From an uncultured Geobacter sp. (GTDB taxonomy: Bacteria > Desulfobacterota > Desulfuromonadia > Geobacterales > Geobacteraceae): DNA of 64,000 nucleotides. The stretch is from positions 5,215 through 69,214 of the forward strand of contig CALABV010000210.1 of the NCBI GenBank assembly GCA_937886325.1. Reading direction: 5' to 3'. Below are positions 48,102 through 57,711 of this stretch, in pieces (position 1 is the first letter of the stretch; each line of letters begins with the position of its first letter). The notes below the pieces were generated by a model that worked only from the letters and a program-made list of their open reading frames with translations, ran no database searches and was not told where the DNA came from. The position numbers and the translations under genes were made by a program.

Positions 48102-48506
48102 ATGCAAGATTTGTCCGAGATGCATGAAAAATGCAGTCAGTGCGGATTTGAGTACGCACGAATCGACACGGAGCGGTGGCTCGACAATACCGCCCGTCGT
48201 GTCATGTGCCCTGTCTGCGGCTGGACCAGGCTGGAAGAGCATCACTGGCCTGACGGGATTCCCCAGTTGCTGAAACGGACAGAGAGCTTCGGTTTCGGAG
48301 CATATAGACTTGTACCGCCCGGCGGATATTCGGGATACAACGCATTTCACTCTTCACCCGATCCGGCGGTTATCGAGCACATCAGGGAACTCCTGAACAA
48401 AAAGGGATGGAAGGGGTACCTGACACTCTGGGATCAATCCGCCGGTCGCGCACGTCTGGTGGAGGGGAGTCCTCTGCAGAAATTCGATGCAACCGGATCG
48501 AAGTAG
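48102..48506 (+). CDS. zinc-ribbon-like small protein, function unknown
   Basis: A 134-residue protein with two CxxC pairs (C11, C14, C36, C39) forming a probable zinc ribbon. The remainder (GFGAYRLVPPGGYSGYNAFHS ... LTLWDQSAGRARLVEG) is unfamiliar to me. ATG 48102 has AAAGGAG upstream. It is followed by a terminator, so it is likely monocistronic. Confidence 0.7.
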   Translation: MQDLSEMHEKCSQCGFEYARIDTERWLDNTARRVMCPVCGWTRLEEHHWPDGIPQLLKRTESFGFGAYRLVPPGGYSGYNAFHSSPDPAVIEHIRELLNKKGWKGYLTLWDQSAGRARLVEGSPLQKFDATGSK

Positions 48507-48535
48507 AAAAGACCGTCGTTGCGGTTGAAAACGAT

Positions 48536-48574
48536 AAAACCGGGCCTGATGCGCTTTCAGGCCCGGTTTTTTGT
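48536..48574 (+). terminator. bidirectional terminator between the zinc-ribbon gene and hpnH
   Basis: A perfect 14-bp stem (48536-48549 with 48557-48570), seven-base loop, flanked by A and T runs, so it can end both converging transcripts. Confidence 0.9.
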
Positions 48575-48596
48575 GCTGATTCCGAAGAACAGGTGT

Positions 48597-49595
48597 TCAC
48601 CTCAGATTCCAGACAATCATCTCCCACATATCCCGCCAGTTTTTCCCCAACTCCCTCACCACCGACGGCTCGAAGCCGCAATGCATCATGCACTGCGCGC
48701 AACGCTCGTCCTTTCCGACGCCGTATTTGTCCCAGTCGGTCTTTTCCATCATTTCCCGGTAGCTCGGATAATGGGTGTCGGTAATCAGGTAGCAGGGGGC
48801 TTTCCATCCCTGTGTGTTGCGGGTCGGGTTCCCCCACGGAGTGCAGTCCAGCTTCTTTTCCCCCATGAGAAAGCGGAGATACATGGGTGTGGAGAGGATC
48901 CTGTGCCGTTTGCTCATCTCGAAGACCTCGCGGAACTTTCTCTCTATTTCGCGACGTTCAAGAAAGAGCTTCTCACCCACCGCCTCATAACCGAACCCCG
49001 GCGCCACCAGGAAGCCGTCCACGCCGATATCGTTGAGAAGGGTAAAGAGTTCGTCGATCTCTTTCAGGTCCGTTTCCTTGAAGATGGTGGTATTGGTCCA
49101 GATACGGAAACCGGCCTTTTTGGCGGCGCGGATCCCGTCAATGGCTATGGCGAAGGCATCGGGATGCTCAAGTATCCGGTTATGGGTCGCTTCCATCCCA
49201 TCCATGTGCACGTTCAGGGTGAAATTCGGGTGGGGCCGCATCCATCCCAGCGCATCCTTCAACAGGATGCCGTTGGTACAGAAGTAGATGTGTTTTTTCC
49301 GGGCCAGCACCCCATCGATCAGCGCGTGAACGTGGGTATAGAGGAGCGGTTCGCCACCGGTGATAGTAACGACGGGCGCCGGACATTCATCTACCGAGTG
49401 GAGACAATCCTCAAGCGACATTTCTTGCGCGAGCGTAGCGGCGTATTCGCGGATGCGTCCGCAGCCGGAGCAGGAGAGATTGCAGAGATGGGTGGGTTCC
49501 AGCATGAGAACGAGGGGAAATCTATCAACCCCGTGGAACTTGTTCCGCATGATGTAGTTTGTCAGGTCCAGGTTCAACTTCAGAGGGAAACGCAT
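48597..49595 (-). CDS. hpnH: hopanoid C3-side-chain radical SAM enzyme HpnH
   Basis: A 332-residue radical SAM enzyme that adds adenosine to a C30 hopene to give adenosylhopane, the first step to extended hopanoids. The cluster motif is CNLSCSGC (C38, C42, C45), followed by TITGGEPLL. ATG 49595 (MRFPLKLNLDLTNY) has GGAAGAG upstream. Last gene of the leftward shc-hpnA-dxs-hpnH run, 45 bp after dxs. Identity rests on sequence features plus hopanoid context. Confidence 0.92.
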   Translation of the reverse strand: MRFPLKLNLDLTNYIMRNKFHGVDRFPLVLMLEPTHLCNLSCSGCGRIREYAATLAQEMSLEDCLHSVDECPAPVVTITGGEPLLYTHVHALIDGVLARKKHIYFCTNGILLKDALGWMRPHPNFTLNVHMDGMEATHNRILEHPDAFAIAIDGIRAAKKAGFRIWTNTTIFKETDLKEIDELFTLLNDIGVDGFLVAPGFGYEAVGEKLFLERREIERKFREVFEMSKRHRILSTPMYLRFLMGEKKLDCTPWGNPTRNTQGWKAPCYLITDTHYPSYREMMEKTDWDKYGVGKDERCAQCMMHCGFEPSVVRELGKNWRDMWEMIVWNLR

Positions 49596-49640
49596 GGGTA
49601 CAACTCTTCCTTTCACGGGAAAAACAAAGTGGATCGTGTC

Positions 49641-51554
49641 TTATTTGATGCGCGCCAACGCGGGAGCGCTCGTGTTTCCGCGTATCAGTAACTCTCCGGC
49701 TGAAGCGGCGATGCCCGCGGCGTCAAGTCCCAGGTCCGCACGCAGCTGGGACTGGCTCCCATGCTCGATGAAGCGGTCCGGGATGCCGATCCTTTTTACC
49801 CTTACATCGAACATGCCGGCAGATTCGAGCAGTTCGAGGATTGCGCTGCCGAAACCGCCCGCCAGCGCGTTTTCCTCCACGGTAAGCAGGACCCCGGTTC
49901 GTGACGCGGCCTTCAGTATCAGTTCCCTGTCGAGGGGTTTCACGAAGCGGGCATTGATAACCGTGGCGCGGATACCTTTTTCCGCAAGGAGTCTGGAGGC
50001 TTCCACTGCCGGGTAGACCGTGGCTCCGACGGCAATCACGGCCAGGTCGTCTCCATCCATGAGCACCTCGCCTCTACCGATTTCCAACGATATCGGCATA
50101 TCGTCCATGGGGACGCCGTAGCCGGCCCCCCGGGGGTAGCGAAGGGCGATGGGACGCCCGGAATAGACAGCCGTCTTCAGCATGTGCTGAAGCTCGTTTT
50201 CGTCCTTGGGCGCCATCACCGTCATCTCGGGAAGGTGTCGCAGAAAGGAGAGATCGAAGACGCCGTGGTGGGTGGGACCGTCGTCCCCAACCAGCCCGCC
50301 CCGGTCAAGCGCGATGGTCACCGGCAGTTTCTGCAGGCAGATGTCGTGGAATATCTGGTCGTAGGCCCGTTGGGCAAAGGTGGAGTAAATCGCCGTCACC
50401 GGACGGAACCCTTCGGCGGCCAGTCCCGCTGAAAAGGTGAGGGCATGCTGCTCTGCAATCCCCACATCGAAGAAACGGCCGGGAAAGGCCTTTGCGAAGG
50501 GAGTCAGACCGGTTCCGTCCGGCATTGCGGCGGTAACGGCGATGATCCTGTCATCCTCCTCGCCCAGTTTCACCATGGTGCGGCCGAAAATCGCGGTATA
50601 CGAGCTTGCGCCGCCCTTGGCGGCCTTTACCGCGCCGGTCTCGATATCAAAGGGACCGACGCCGTGGAAGAGGTCCGGAGTCTGTTCCGCGGGCGGATAC
50701 CCTTTTCCCTTGGTGGTCATTACATGGATGAGTACAGGACCCTCCGCGGTCCGGCAGTTCCGGAACACCTCTATCAATTGGGAAAGATCGTGCCCCTGGA
50801 TGGGACCCACATAGTCGAAGCCGAGCGCTTCGAACAGTGTCCCCGGCGTTAGGAACCCCTTGAGGGAGTTTTCCGCCTTGCGGGCAAAGTGGAGGATGTT
50901 CCCGCCTATGGCCGGTATCCCTTTCAGGAGAGACTGCATCTCCTTTTTCAGTTCCCGATAATACTTGCCGGTCAGCTTGCGCGAGATAAAGGAGGAAAAG
51001 GCTCCCACATTCTTTGAGATGGACATTTCGTTATCATTAAGGACAACGATGAGATTCTTTCGAAGGTGGCCCGCCTGGTTGAGCGCCTCGAAGGCCATGC
51101 CGCCGGTGAGGGACCCGTCACCGATGACGGCGATTACCTTGCCGTCTTTGCCGGTCAGGCTGTCAGCCGCGGCCATGCCGAGGCCCGCGGAGATGGAGGT
51201 GGAGGAATGGCCTGCGCCGAACGCATCGTGCGGGGATTCGCAGCGCTTCGGAAAGCCGCTAATCCCCTTGTACTGGCGCTGGGTGTGGAAGACCTCCCTC
51301 CGACCGGTAAGTATTTTGTGGGTATAGGCCTGATGGCCGACATCCCAGATGATCCTGTCTGACGGAGACTCGAAGCAGTAGTGGAGCGCCAGGGTCAACT
51401 CGACGCACCCGAGATTGGAGGCCAGGTGGCCGCCGGTCCTGGAAACCGTTTCCAGCAGAAAGCCCCGGATCTCCTCGCTGAGGAGGGGAAGTTCATTTTC
51501 TTTCAGGCGTTTCAGATCTTCGGGGCCGTTGATTTTTTCGAGGAGTTGATACAT
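49641..51554 (-). CDS. dxs: 1-deoxy-D-xylulose-5-phosphate synthase
   Basis: A 637-residue thiamine-diphosphate enzyme making DXP from pyruvate and glyceraldehyde-3-phosphate, the entry to the MEP isoprenoid pathway. The TPP motif is GDGSLTGGMAFEALNQAG; GHSSTSIS and VAIALDRGGLVGDDGPTHHG-like regions are conserved. Its position among hpn genes suggests that isoprenoid supply is co-controlled with hopanoid synthesis. A second dxs elsewhere is possible. Start ATG 51554 (MYQLLEKINGPEDLKRL). Confidence 0.96.
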   Translation of the reverse strand: MYQLLEKINGPEDLKRLKENELPLLSEEIRGFLLETVSRTGGHLASNLGCVELTLALHYCFESPSDRIIWDVGHQAYTHKILTGRREVFHTQRQYKGISGFPKRCESPHDAFGAGHSSTSISAGLGMAAADSLTGKDGKVIAVIGDGSLTGGMAFEALNQAGHLRKNLIVVLNDNEMSISKNVGAFSSFISRKLTGKYYRELKKEMQSLLKGIPAIGGNILHFARKAENSLKGFLTPGTLFEALGFDYVGPIQGHDLSQLIEVFRNCRTAEGPVLIHVMTTKGKGYPPAEQTPDLFHGVGPFDIETGAVKAAKGGASSYTAIFGRTMVKLGEEDDRIIAVTAAMPDGTGLTPFAKAFPGRFFDVGIAEQHALTFSAGLAAEGFRPVTAIYSTFAQRAYDQIFHDICLQKLPVTIALDRGGLVGDDGPTHHGVFDLSFLRHLPEMTVMAPKDENELQHMLKTAVYSGRPIALRYPRGAGYGVPMDDMPISLEIGRGEVLMDGDDLAVIAVGATVYPAVEASRLLAEKGIRATVINARFVKPLDRELILKAASRTGVLLTVEENALAGGFGSAILELLESAGMFDVRVKRIGIPDRFIEHGSQSQLRADLGLDAAGIAASAGELLIRGNTSAPALARIK

Positions 51555-51617
51555 GGCTGACTCCTGGGATTACGTGTTTGAGGAACCGGGCTGCTTTCAT
51601 CCGGTCCGGTGCCCTTT

Positions 51618-52616
51618 TCAGTCTGCCCGCTGTACGTAGCCTTCGGCGCGGAACCATTCCACCGCCTTCGTAAGGGCATTCTTGACGGGTTGCTGGGGAA
51701 GCCCCAACTCCCGTATCGCCTTGGAGGAGTCGAAATACATGAGCTTTCCCGCCATGCGCACCCCGGCCAGGGGGATGAGCGGTTCCCTGCCCGTCACCCG
51801 CGAAAGCGCCTCATTGGCGTACGCCGCCAGGAGGATGGGGGTATAGGGAAGCTTGACCCTGGGGGCGGGGAGTCCGGATATCTCCTCCAGAAGAGAGAAT
51901 ATGTCCCGCAGGGTCAGGTTCTGGTTGCCTAAGATGTATTTCTCTCCGATCCGTCCGTGCCGGGCGGCCAGGACGTGCCCTTTCGCGCAATCTTCCACGT
52001 CGATGAGATTGAGGCCGGTATCCAGATAGGCGGGCATCCTGCGGTTGAGGAAATCGACGATGATCCTGCCGGTGGGAGTCGGTTTGATGTCCAGCCGCCC
52101 CACCGGCGTGGACGGGTTCACGATGACCAGCGGAAGGCCCCGTTCGAGAAAGGTCTCCGCTTCCCGTTCGGCGAGGAATTTGCTTTTTTTGTAGTGGCCG
52201 ACCATTTCGTCGAAGGAAACGGGGGTATCTTCGGTTCCCGGAGTTCCATCACCGGGGTTGCCGAGGGTGCCGACACTGCTGGTATAGACGACACGCGAAA
52301 GATTGCGCTTCAATGCCGCTTCGAGAACGGAGCGTGTCCCGCCCACATTAACGTCGTACATGGACTTCGGGTTGCGGGTCCAGAGACGGTAATCCGCCGC
52401 GGCGTGAAACAGGGTGTCGCATCCCGCGAGGCCCTGTTCAAGGGAGTCCTGATCAAGGAGATCCCCTTCGTGGAGTTCAATGGGGAGCCCGGCAAGATTC
52501 GCTTTGATCGATCCGGGCCGGACAAGCGCCTTGACTTCGCATCCCTGTTCGAGCAGTTCCCGCGCAAGGCTTGCGCCGATAAAACCGGTTGCTCCGGTAA
52601 TAAAAACTTTTTTCAT
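51618..52616 (-). CDS. hpnA: hopanoid-associated sugar epimerase HpnA
   Basis: A 332-residue short-chain-type NAD-dependent epimerase. The Rossmann motif is GATGFIG (residues 8-14) and the catalytic YxxxK is in HYKKSKFLAE. HpnA-type proteins cluster with hopanoid genes, but the substrate is not established. Placement between shc and dxs supports the name. ATG 52616. Confidence 0.9.
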   Translation of the reverse strand: MKKVFITGATGFIGASLARELLEQGCEVKALVRPGSIKANLAGLPIELHEGDLLDQDSLEQGLAGCDTLFHAAADYRLWTRNPKSMYDVNVGGTRSVLEAALKRNLSRVVYTSSVGTLGNPGDGTPGTEDTPVSFDEMVGHYKKSKFLAEREAETFLERGLPLVIVNPSTPVGRLDIKPTPTGRIIVDFLNRRMPAYLDTGLNLIDVEDCAKGHVLAARHGRIGEKYILGNQNLTLRDIFSLLEEISGLPAPRVKLPYTPILLAAYANEALSRVTGREPLIPLAGVRMAGKLMYFDSSKAIRELGLPQQPVKNALTKAVEWFRAEGYVQRAD

Positions 52617-52682
52617 AGAAGCGGCAATGGAATGCCGCTCTTCCGCGGGCGAGCGTTTCGATGGAGAAGAGCGGCGAATGTA

Positions 52683-54725
52683 TCAGTCGTTTTCGCCCGG
52701 AAGGGAGCGGTATTTCCCCAGGGCCATAAGAGGGAAGCAGTTGCGGTAGATGTGGTATTTAATCATGAAATACTTGGGGAATCCGGTGCCGGTGAACTGA
52801 TCTTCATCCCATGTCCCGTCGGGTTTCTGCGTCCGGATCAGGTACTGGATGCCGTCGGCTACCGAGGTGGATTTCTCCTCTCCCGCCGCCATGAGGGCGA
52901 GGAGCGCCCAGGCGGTCTGGGAAGGGGTGGTGTCCCCGATACCGGCGAGCGACGGATCATGGTATGATTCGCAGCTTTCACCCCATCCCCCGTCCTCGTT
53001 CTGCTTCGCCTTCAGCCAGTTCACCGCCTTTCGGATATACGGCTGAGACGGATCCTCGCCCATTGCCTGGAGCCCGGACAGCACGGACCATGTACCGTAG
53101 ATGTAATTAACGCCCCACCGGCCCCACCAGGGTCCTTCCGGGTCCTGGTTCTTCTTGATGAATTCGAGCGCTCGAACCGCGGCGGGATGCTCCTTCGGGT
53201 AATCGAAGGTGCCCATCAGTTCCAGCATCCTGCCGGTAAGATCCGCGGTCGGGGGATCGATGAGGGCCTCCAGGTCGGCAAAGGGGATTTTGTTGAGGAT
53301 ATGCTTGGTGTTGTCCTTGTCGAACGCGCCCCATCCGCCGTTCTTGCTCTGCATCCCCAGGCACCAGCGGATGCCGCGCTTGATGGCGTCGTCCTTCGCC
53401 TTTCCGTTTTTGGTCTTCACATCTTTAATCGCCATCATGACGATCCCGGAATCATCAACATCCGGATACCAGTCATTGAGGAACTCGAATGCCCATCCTC
53501 CCGGTTCCAGGTCGGGACACTTGATCTTCCAGTCGCCGGCTTTGCGCACTTCCCGATCCAGGAGCCACTGGGTTGCCTTCACCAAGGCAGGGTGATCGTT
53601 CGGCACGCCGGCGTCGATGAGCCCCTTGAGCGCCAAGGCGGTGTCCCATACGGGAGAGACACAGGACTGGAGGACGATGCTCTCCTCGCTTTCGATGCAG
53701 AAGTTGGCAAGGGCATCGAGCCCCTTCTGGATAACGGGATGATCGTTGGCGTAGCCGAGACAGTGCAGAGCCAGGATGGAGTTGAGCATGGCCGGCTGGA
53801 TGCCGCCCCAGTCACCGGATGGTTCCTGGTGGTCAAGCACCCATTTTTCGGCGAAAGCCATGGCCCTTTTCATGAAGGGCCGGATGGGACTTCGTTCGTA
53901 GATCTTCAGCAGGTGATCCACGCCGATGAAAAAGTTCTTCCAGGTGAGGATTCCCTCTTCCTTGGTGAAGGTGTAGTCCGTGGGACGCGGCGGTCGAACA
54001 TACAGTTCCTGGACTCGCGCCCGCGGCGGCAGCCTGCGCACCGGACGGGTGGCCATGACGATGGCGAGGGGGAGAATCGTGGCGCGGGACCAGCTGGAGA
54101 GTTCATACATGTTCAGGAATGCCCAGTCCGGCACCAGCGACAACTCGATGGGCATGGACGGTACGCCGAACCAGGCGAATTCCCCGAAGAGCGCGAGAAA
54201 AATCTTGGTGAAAACGCGGGTCTTGATGATGCCGCCGTTCTCCAGAATGAAGGCGCGGGCCTTCTCCAGCGCCGGGTGGTCCGACGAGTAGCCCGCCAGC
54301 TTCAGTGCGAAATACGCCTCCACCGTTGTGGAAAGATCGCCGGGACCTCCGTAGTAAATGGTCCAGTAGCCGCCGTCGGTCTGTTTGCTGAGGATGTAGT
54401 TCGCCAGCTTCTTTTCCCGGCCCTTGTCCACCATGCCGAGGAAATGGAACAGCATGATGTATTCGGCGGTAATGGTGACGTTTGATTCCAGTTCCGCCCA
54501 CCAGTACCCTTCCGAGACCTGTTCCCGGAAGAAAAAATCGCAGCTGCGCCGGATGGTCGTATCCAGGGGATTGGTTGTTTCGACCGCTTTCTTTTTCCAG
54601 ATGGAAGCGGGCAGGTGGTGAACTTTGGCGCCGGACTTCCCGGGTTTTCGGGGTTCGGTCTTCTCTGTGAGGGTTCCGTTAAAAGATGTCAGAGCATGTG
54701 AAATTGGGTATTTGCAGGATTTCAT
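52683..54725 (-). CDS. shc: squalene-hopene cyclase
   Basis: A 680-residue terpene cyclase turning squalene into hopene, the core hopanoid step; the protein is a monotopic membrane enzyme. The catalytic acid motif DxDD is DVDD at 422-425, followed by SG where many homologues have TA. Several QW repeats are visible (QTDGGYW, EPSGDWGG, SKNGGWGAF, NEDGGWGESC, KPDGTWDED). I use ATG 54725 (MKSCKYPISHALTSF) with CCGGAG upstream. First gene of the leftward hopanoid run; divergent from hpnN. Squalene synthesis genes (hpnC, D, E) are not in the window. Confidence 0.94.
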   Translation of the reverse strand: MKSCKYPISHALTSFNGTLTEKTEPRKPGKSGAKVHHLPASIWKKKAVETTNPLDTTIRRSCDFFFREQVSEGYWWAELESNVTITAEYIMLFHFLGMVDKGREKKLANYILSKQTDGGYWTIYYGGPGDLSTTVEAYFALKLAGYSSDHPALEKARAFILENGGIIKTRVFTKIFLALFGEFAWFGVPSMPIELSLVPDWAFLNMYELSSWSRATILPLAIVMATRPVRRLPPRARVQELYVRPPRPTDYTFTKEEGILTWKNFFIGVDHLLKIYERSPIRPFMKRAMAFAEKWVLDHQEPSGDWGGIQPAMLNSILALHCLGYANDHPVIQKGLDALANFCIESEESIVLQSCVSPVWDTALALKGLIDAGVPNDHPALVKATQWLLDREVRKAGDWKIKCPDLEPGGWAFEFLNDWYPDVDDSGIVMMAIKDVKTKNGKAKDDAIKRGIRWCLGMQSKNGGWGAFDKDNTKHILNKIPFADLEALIDPPTADLTGRMLELMGTFDYPKEHPAAVRALEFIKKNQDPEGPWWGRWGVNYIYGTWSVLSGLQAMGEDPSQPYIRKAVNWLKAKQNEDGGWGESCESYHDPSLAGIGDTTPSQTAWALLALMAAGEEKSTSVADGIQYLIRTQKPDGTWDEDQFTGTGFPKYFMIKYHIYRNCFPLMALGKYRSLPGEND

Positions 54726-54972
54726 TACAGTGAACTCCGGAGAAACCAAAAAAAATCGGCGTCTTTTTTCGGGACGCACGATGGCATTATGATAAATTAC
54801 CGCAAATTTCTACCACATTTTTTAGAAAAGGTATACCTCTTTTCAGGGTAAAAGCGAGGTTTCGACGGATTTTCATGCGGTTGCGCCACGCGAGCGCCAC
54901 GTGGGCAGGTTGATTTTCACCTTCTCCCTATGGTACCCTCAACCCGCTTTTTAAAAGAGGAGGTCGTGAAAA
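54726..54972. promoter_or_regulatory. divergent intergenic region between shc and hpnN
   Basis: 247 bp separating two divergent hopanoid transcripts; it must hold both promoters, but no strong consensus hexamer pair was found. A direct repeat GCGCCACG occurs at 54883-54890 and 54894-54901, start-to-start spacing 11 bp, a possible regulator site. AT-rich on the shc side. Confidence 0.4.
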
Positions 54973-57711
54973 ATGAAAAGTACCAAAGGAAAGGGTAGGG
55001 GTCTTTTCGATCTCATCGCACGCTATCCGCTCGCCATTTTGTTCGTTGCGCTGCTTCTTTCCGCGATTTCGGTTGTCTACACGAAAAACAATCTGGAGTT
55101 CCTGACCGGCAGGGATGACCTCATGCCCAAGAACAGCAAGTTCCACCGGGATTACCGGGACTACCGCCGGGAATTCGGTGATACGGAGGAGATCGTCGTC
55201 GTCCTGGAGAGCGACGATCCGGACAAGGCAGGCCGCTTCGGCAAGGAACTGTTCAGTCGTCTTCAACAGAGAAAGGACGTCTTCCGTGAGGTCTTCTACC
55301 CATACGGGCTTCCGTTTTTCCAGAAAAACGGTTTGCTGTTTCTGCCTTTGGAAGATGTGGAGGCGCTGCGAAACAACCTGACCAAGGCAATGCCGGTACT
55401 GAAGGACCTTGCGGCTGCCCCTTCGGTGCAGACCCTGTTCACGTCGCTCACCACCCGCATGAACGAGTACATGCGTCAACAACCGGGAGCGCCCGGAACG
55501 GAGGAACAGGTAACGAGCCTCACCTTCATGCTGGACAAGCTGGGGGCCGGTTTAGAGCGTTTCTCGAAGCCGGGTGGAGGGGCCTTTTCCCTTGACGAAT
55601 TTTTTCTCGTCAGCGGAAAGGGCGGGAAGGGATCCCGGTTCGTTGAGGCGGGAAAGATGCAGATCCTGACCGTTTTGCCGGTAAAGGAGAGCGGGAGTTT
55701 CGTCCCGGCCGAGAAGGCAATCGCCGCGGTGCGCGACGAGATACGGAAAGTTGCGGCGGATCCCCGCTTCGCCGGAGTGAAGGCCGGGCTTACCGGGGTG
55801 CCGGTGCTGGAGTACGAGGAGATGTCAACCAGCCAGCGTGACATCGCCCTGGCTACGGTTATTTCCATTGTGCTGACAGTTATCCTGCTGCTGTTCGCGT
55901 TCCGCGGGGTGGCTAACGCCTTTGCCGCCATGATCTCCCTGCTGGTGGCCATCGCCCTTTCCTTCGGCATGGCGACCCTGACCGTCGGCCACCTGAATAT
56001 TCTGTCCATGGTCTTTGCCGTGATGCTCATCGGTATCGGCATCGAATACGGCATCCAGATCGTGCTCCGTTACCAGGAGGAGATTCGGGCGGGACGGCAA
56101 CGCCTCGAATCCCTCAGGATTGCCCTGAACAGGAACCTGTGGGCAATCACCATGGCCGCCGCAACTGTTGCGGCCGCGTTCCTTACCTTCGTTTTCACCG
56201 ATTTCAAAGGGATATCGGAGCTGGGGATCATCGCAGCCATCGGCATTGCCATCTGCGTGCTCGTCACATTTACCGTGCTGCCCGCCATGCTTGTGATCCC
56301 GGTGAAGTACGGAAAGAAGAACCGCAGGGTCGGAATGAGGGACGCATCCTCCTCGCTGTCGGCCGGCGACGACTCTCCTGCCTCGGGTCTTGCCCGTTCG
56401 ATCAAGGCGGTCCTCTTCGACCACCCGAAGACGGTTCTTCTCCTTACGGGGCTCCTGTGCGTCGCCTCCCTCTATCCATTGTCCCGAATCGACTTCGATT
56501 ACAACCTGATGAATCTTCAGGCAAAGGGGCTGGAATCGGTTTCCTATGCCTATAAGCTGATGAAGAGCTCGGAGAACTCCGGTTACTTCGCCGTGGCGTC
56601 GGCCCGAACTCCGGAGGAAGCGGCCGCCAGGGCCAAGGCGCTGGAGGCGCTTCCCACGGTCGACCATGTGGTGACCATCGCCTCCTTTATACCGGAAGAG
56701 CAGGAACGGAAACTGGCGGAACTGGCCTCCCTCCGCTCCCAGATGGCCGGTGTCCGGCCGGTCCCCTACGACGAAGACCTGCGGGTAATGGAGTTGCCCG
56801 TGGTATTTGAGACCTTCCGCACTACCGTGGAGCGCTTCGTGCAGCGCCTGGAGAGGGAGAACCGTTCCGAGGCAAAGGACGCCGCCGCGTTCCTCGCCAC
56901 ACTGGATCGTTTTTTCGCCGGCCTCGAAAAGGAGAAGGACCGGAATGCCGTGGGGATGCTGCGTGATTTCCAGGGAAACCTGTTTGCCGGCCTCCCGGAG
57001 AAGCTGGAGACTCTCAGGAACAGCCTTGCCGTGACGCCGGTGGTCGCGGCCGATATCCCGGAGGAACTGCGGAAGCGATTCGTGGGCACGACCGGCCGCT
57101 ATCTCCTGCAGATTGCCCCGAAGGGTGAAATTTTCGACCGCAAGCCGCTGGAAGCCTTTCTGAAGGACGTTCGGACGATTGAACCGAACGCAACGGGAGA
57201 GCCGGTCATGGTGTTCGAATCAATGACCATCATGCGCGATTCCTATCGGGGAGCATTTGTGTATGCCTTCCTGGCAATCGTGCTAATCCTGCTCGTTACC
57301 TTCCGCAGCGTACGCTATGCCCTTATCGGCCTCGTGCCCCTGGTGGTGGGCGTGCTGTTCATGGTGAGCGGCATGTGGCTCGCGGGCATCCGCTTCAACT
57401 CCGCCAATATCATCGTCATGCCCCTCGTGCTGGGTATTGCGGTGGATTCGGGCATCTACATCATCAATCGCTTCCGGCGAGAGGGTGAGAGCGGCTACCG
57501 GGTCATCGCCAGCAGTACCGGCCGGGGCGTTATTTACAACACCCTGACCATTATGATAAGTTTCGGCGCCCTGATGGTGGCCGGTCACCAGGGCGTTTTC
57601 AGCATCGGTGCGGTCATGTCGCTGGGGATGGTCGCCTGCCAGATAGCCTTCATCGTCACTCTGCCCGCAGTGCTGGCCGTTTTCGGGGAGAAACGCGGGG
57701 ATACCGCGTGA
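54973..57711 (+). CDS. hpnN: hopanoid transporter HpnN (RND/MMPL family)
   Basis: A 912-residue RND-type inner membrane protein with about twelve transmembrane helices in two repeated halves. Each half has the expected intramembrane motif, GIGIEYGIQIVLRYQEE in the first and GIAVDSGIYIINRFRRE in the second. HpnN in other bacteria moves hopanoids from the inner to the outer membrane. ATG 54973 follows GAGGAGG. It faces shc across the shared intergenic region, and its stop overlaps the next gene in a GTGA junction. Assignment over other MMPL proteins rests on hopanoid context. Confidence 0.9.
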   Translation: MKSTKGKGRGLFDLIARYPLAILFVALLLSAISVVYTKNNLEFLTGRDDLMPKNSKFHRDYRDYRREFGDTEEIVVVLESDDPDKAGRFGKELFSRLQQRKDVFREVFYPYGLPFFQKNGLLFLPLEDVEALRNNLTKAMPVLKDLAAAPSVQTLFTSLTTRMNEYMRQQPGAPGTEEQVTSLTFMLDKLGAGLERFSKPGGGAFSLDEFFLVSGKGGKGSRFVEAGKMQILTVLPVKESGSFVPAEKAIAAVRDEIRKVAADPRFAGVKAGLTGVPVLEYEEMSTSQRDIALATVISIVLTVILLLFAFRGVANAFAAMISLLVAIALSFGMATLTVGHLNILSMVFAVMLIGIGIEYGIQIVLRYQEEIRAGRQRLESLRIALNRNLWAITMAAATVAAAFLTFVFTDFKGISELGIIAAIGIAICVLVTFTVLPAMLVIPVKYGKKNRRVGMRDASSSLSAGDDSPASGLARSIKAVLFDHPKTVLLLTGLLCVASLYPLSRIDFDYNLMNLQAKGLESVSYAYKLMKSSENSGYFAVASARTPEEAAARAKALEALPTVDHVVTIASFIPEEQERKLAELASLRSQMAGVRPVPYDEDLRVMELPVVFETFRTTVERFVQRLERENRSEAKDAAAFLATLDRFFAGLEKEKDRNAVGMLRDFQGNLFAGLPEKLETLRNSLAVTPVVAADIPEELRKRFVGTTGRYLLQIAPKGEIFDRKPLEAFLKDVRTIEPNATGEPVMVFESMTIMRDSYRGAFVYAFLAIVLILLVTFRSVRYALIGLVPLVVGVLFMVSGMWLAGIRFNSANIIVMPLVLGIAVDSGIYIINRFRREGESGYRVIASSTGRGVIYNTLTIMISFGALMVAGHQGVFSIGAVMSLGMVACQIAFIVTLPAVLAVFGEKRGDTA

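Noticed and set aside
48519..49691. Long + strand open frame (390 codons) opposite hpnH
   Set aside because: It is the mirror of a clear radical SAM gene in GC-rich DNA; no domain is recognisable.
53187..54485. Long + strand open frame (432 codons) opposite shc
   Set aside because: Fully antisense to a convincing cyclase; composition is that of a complementary strand.
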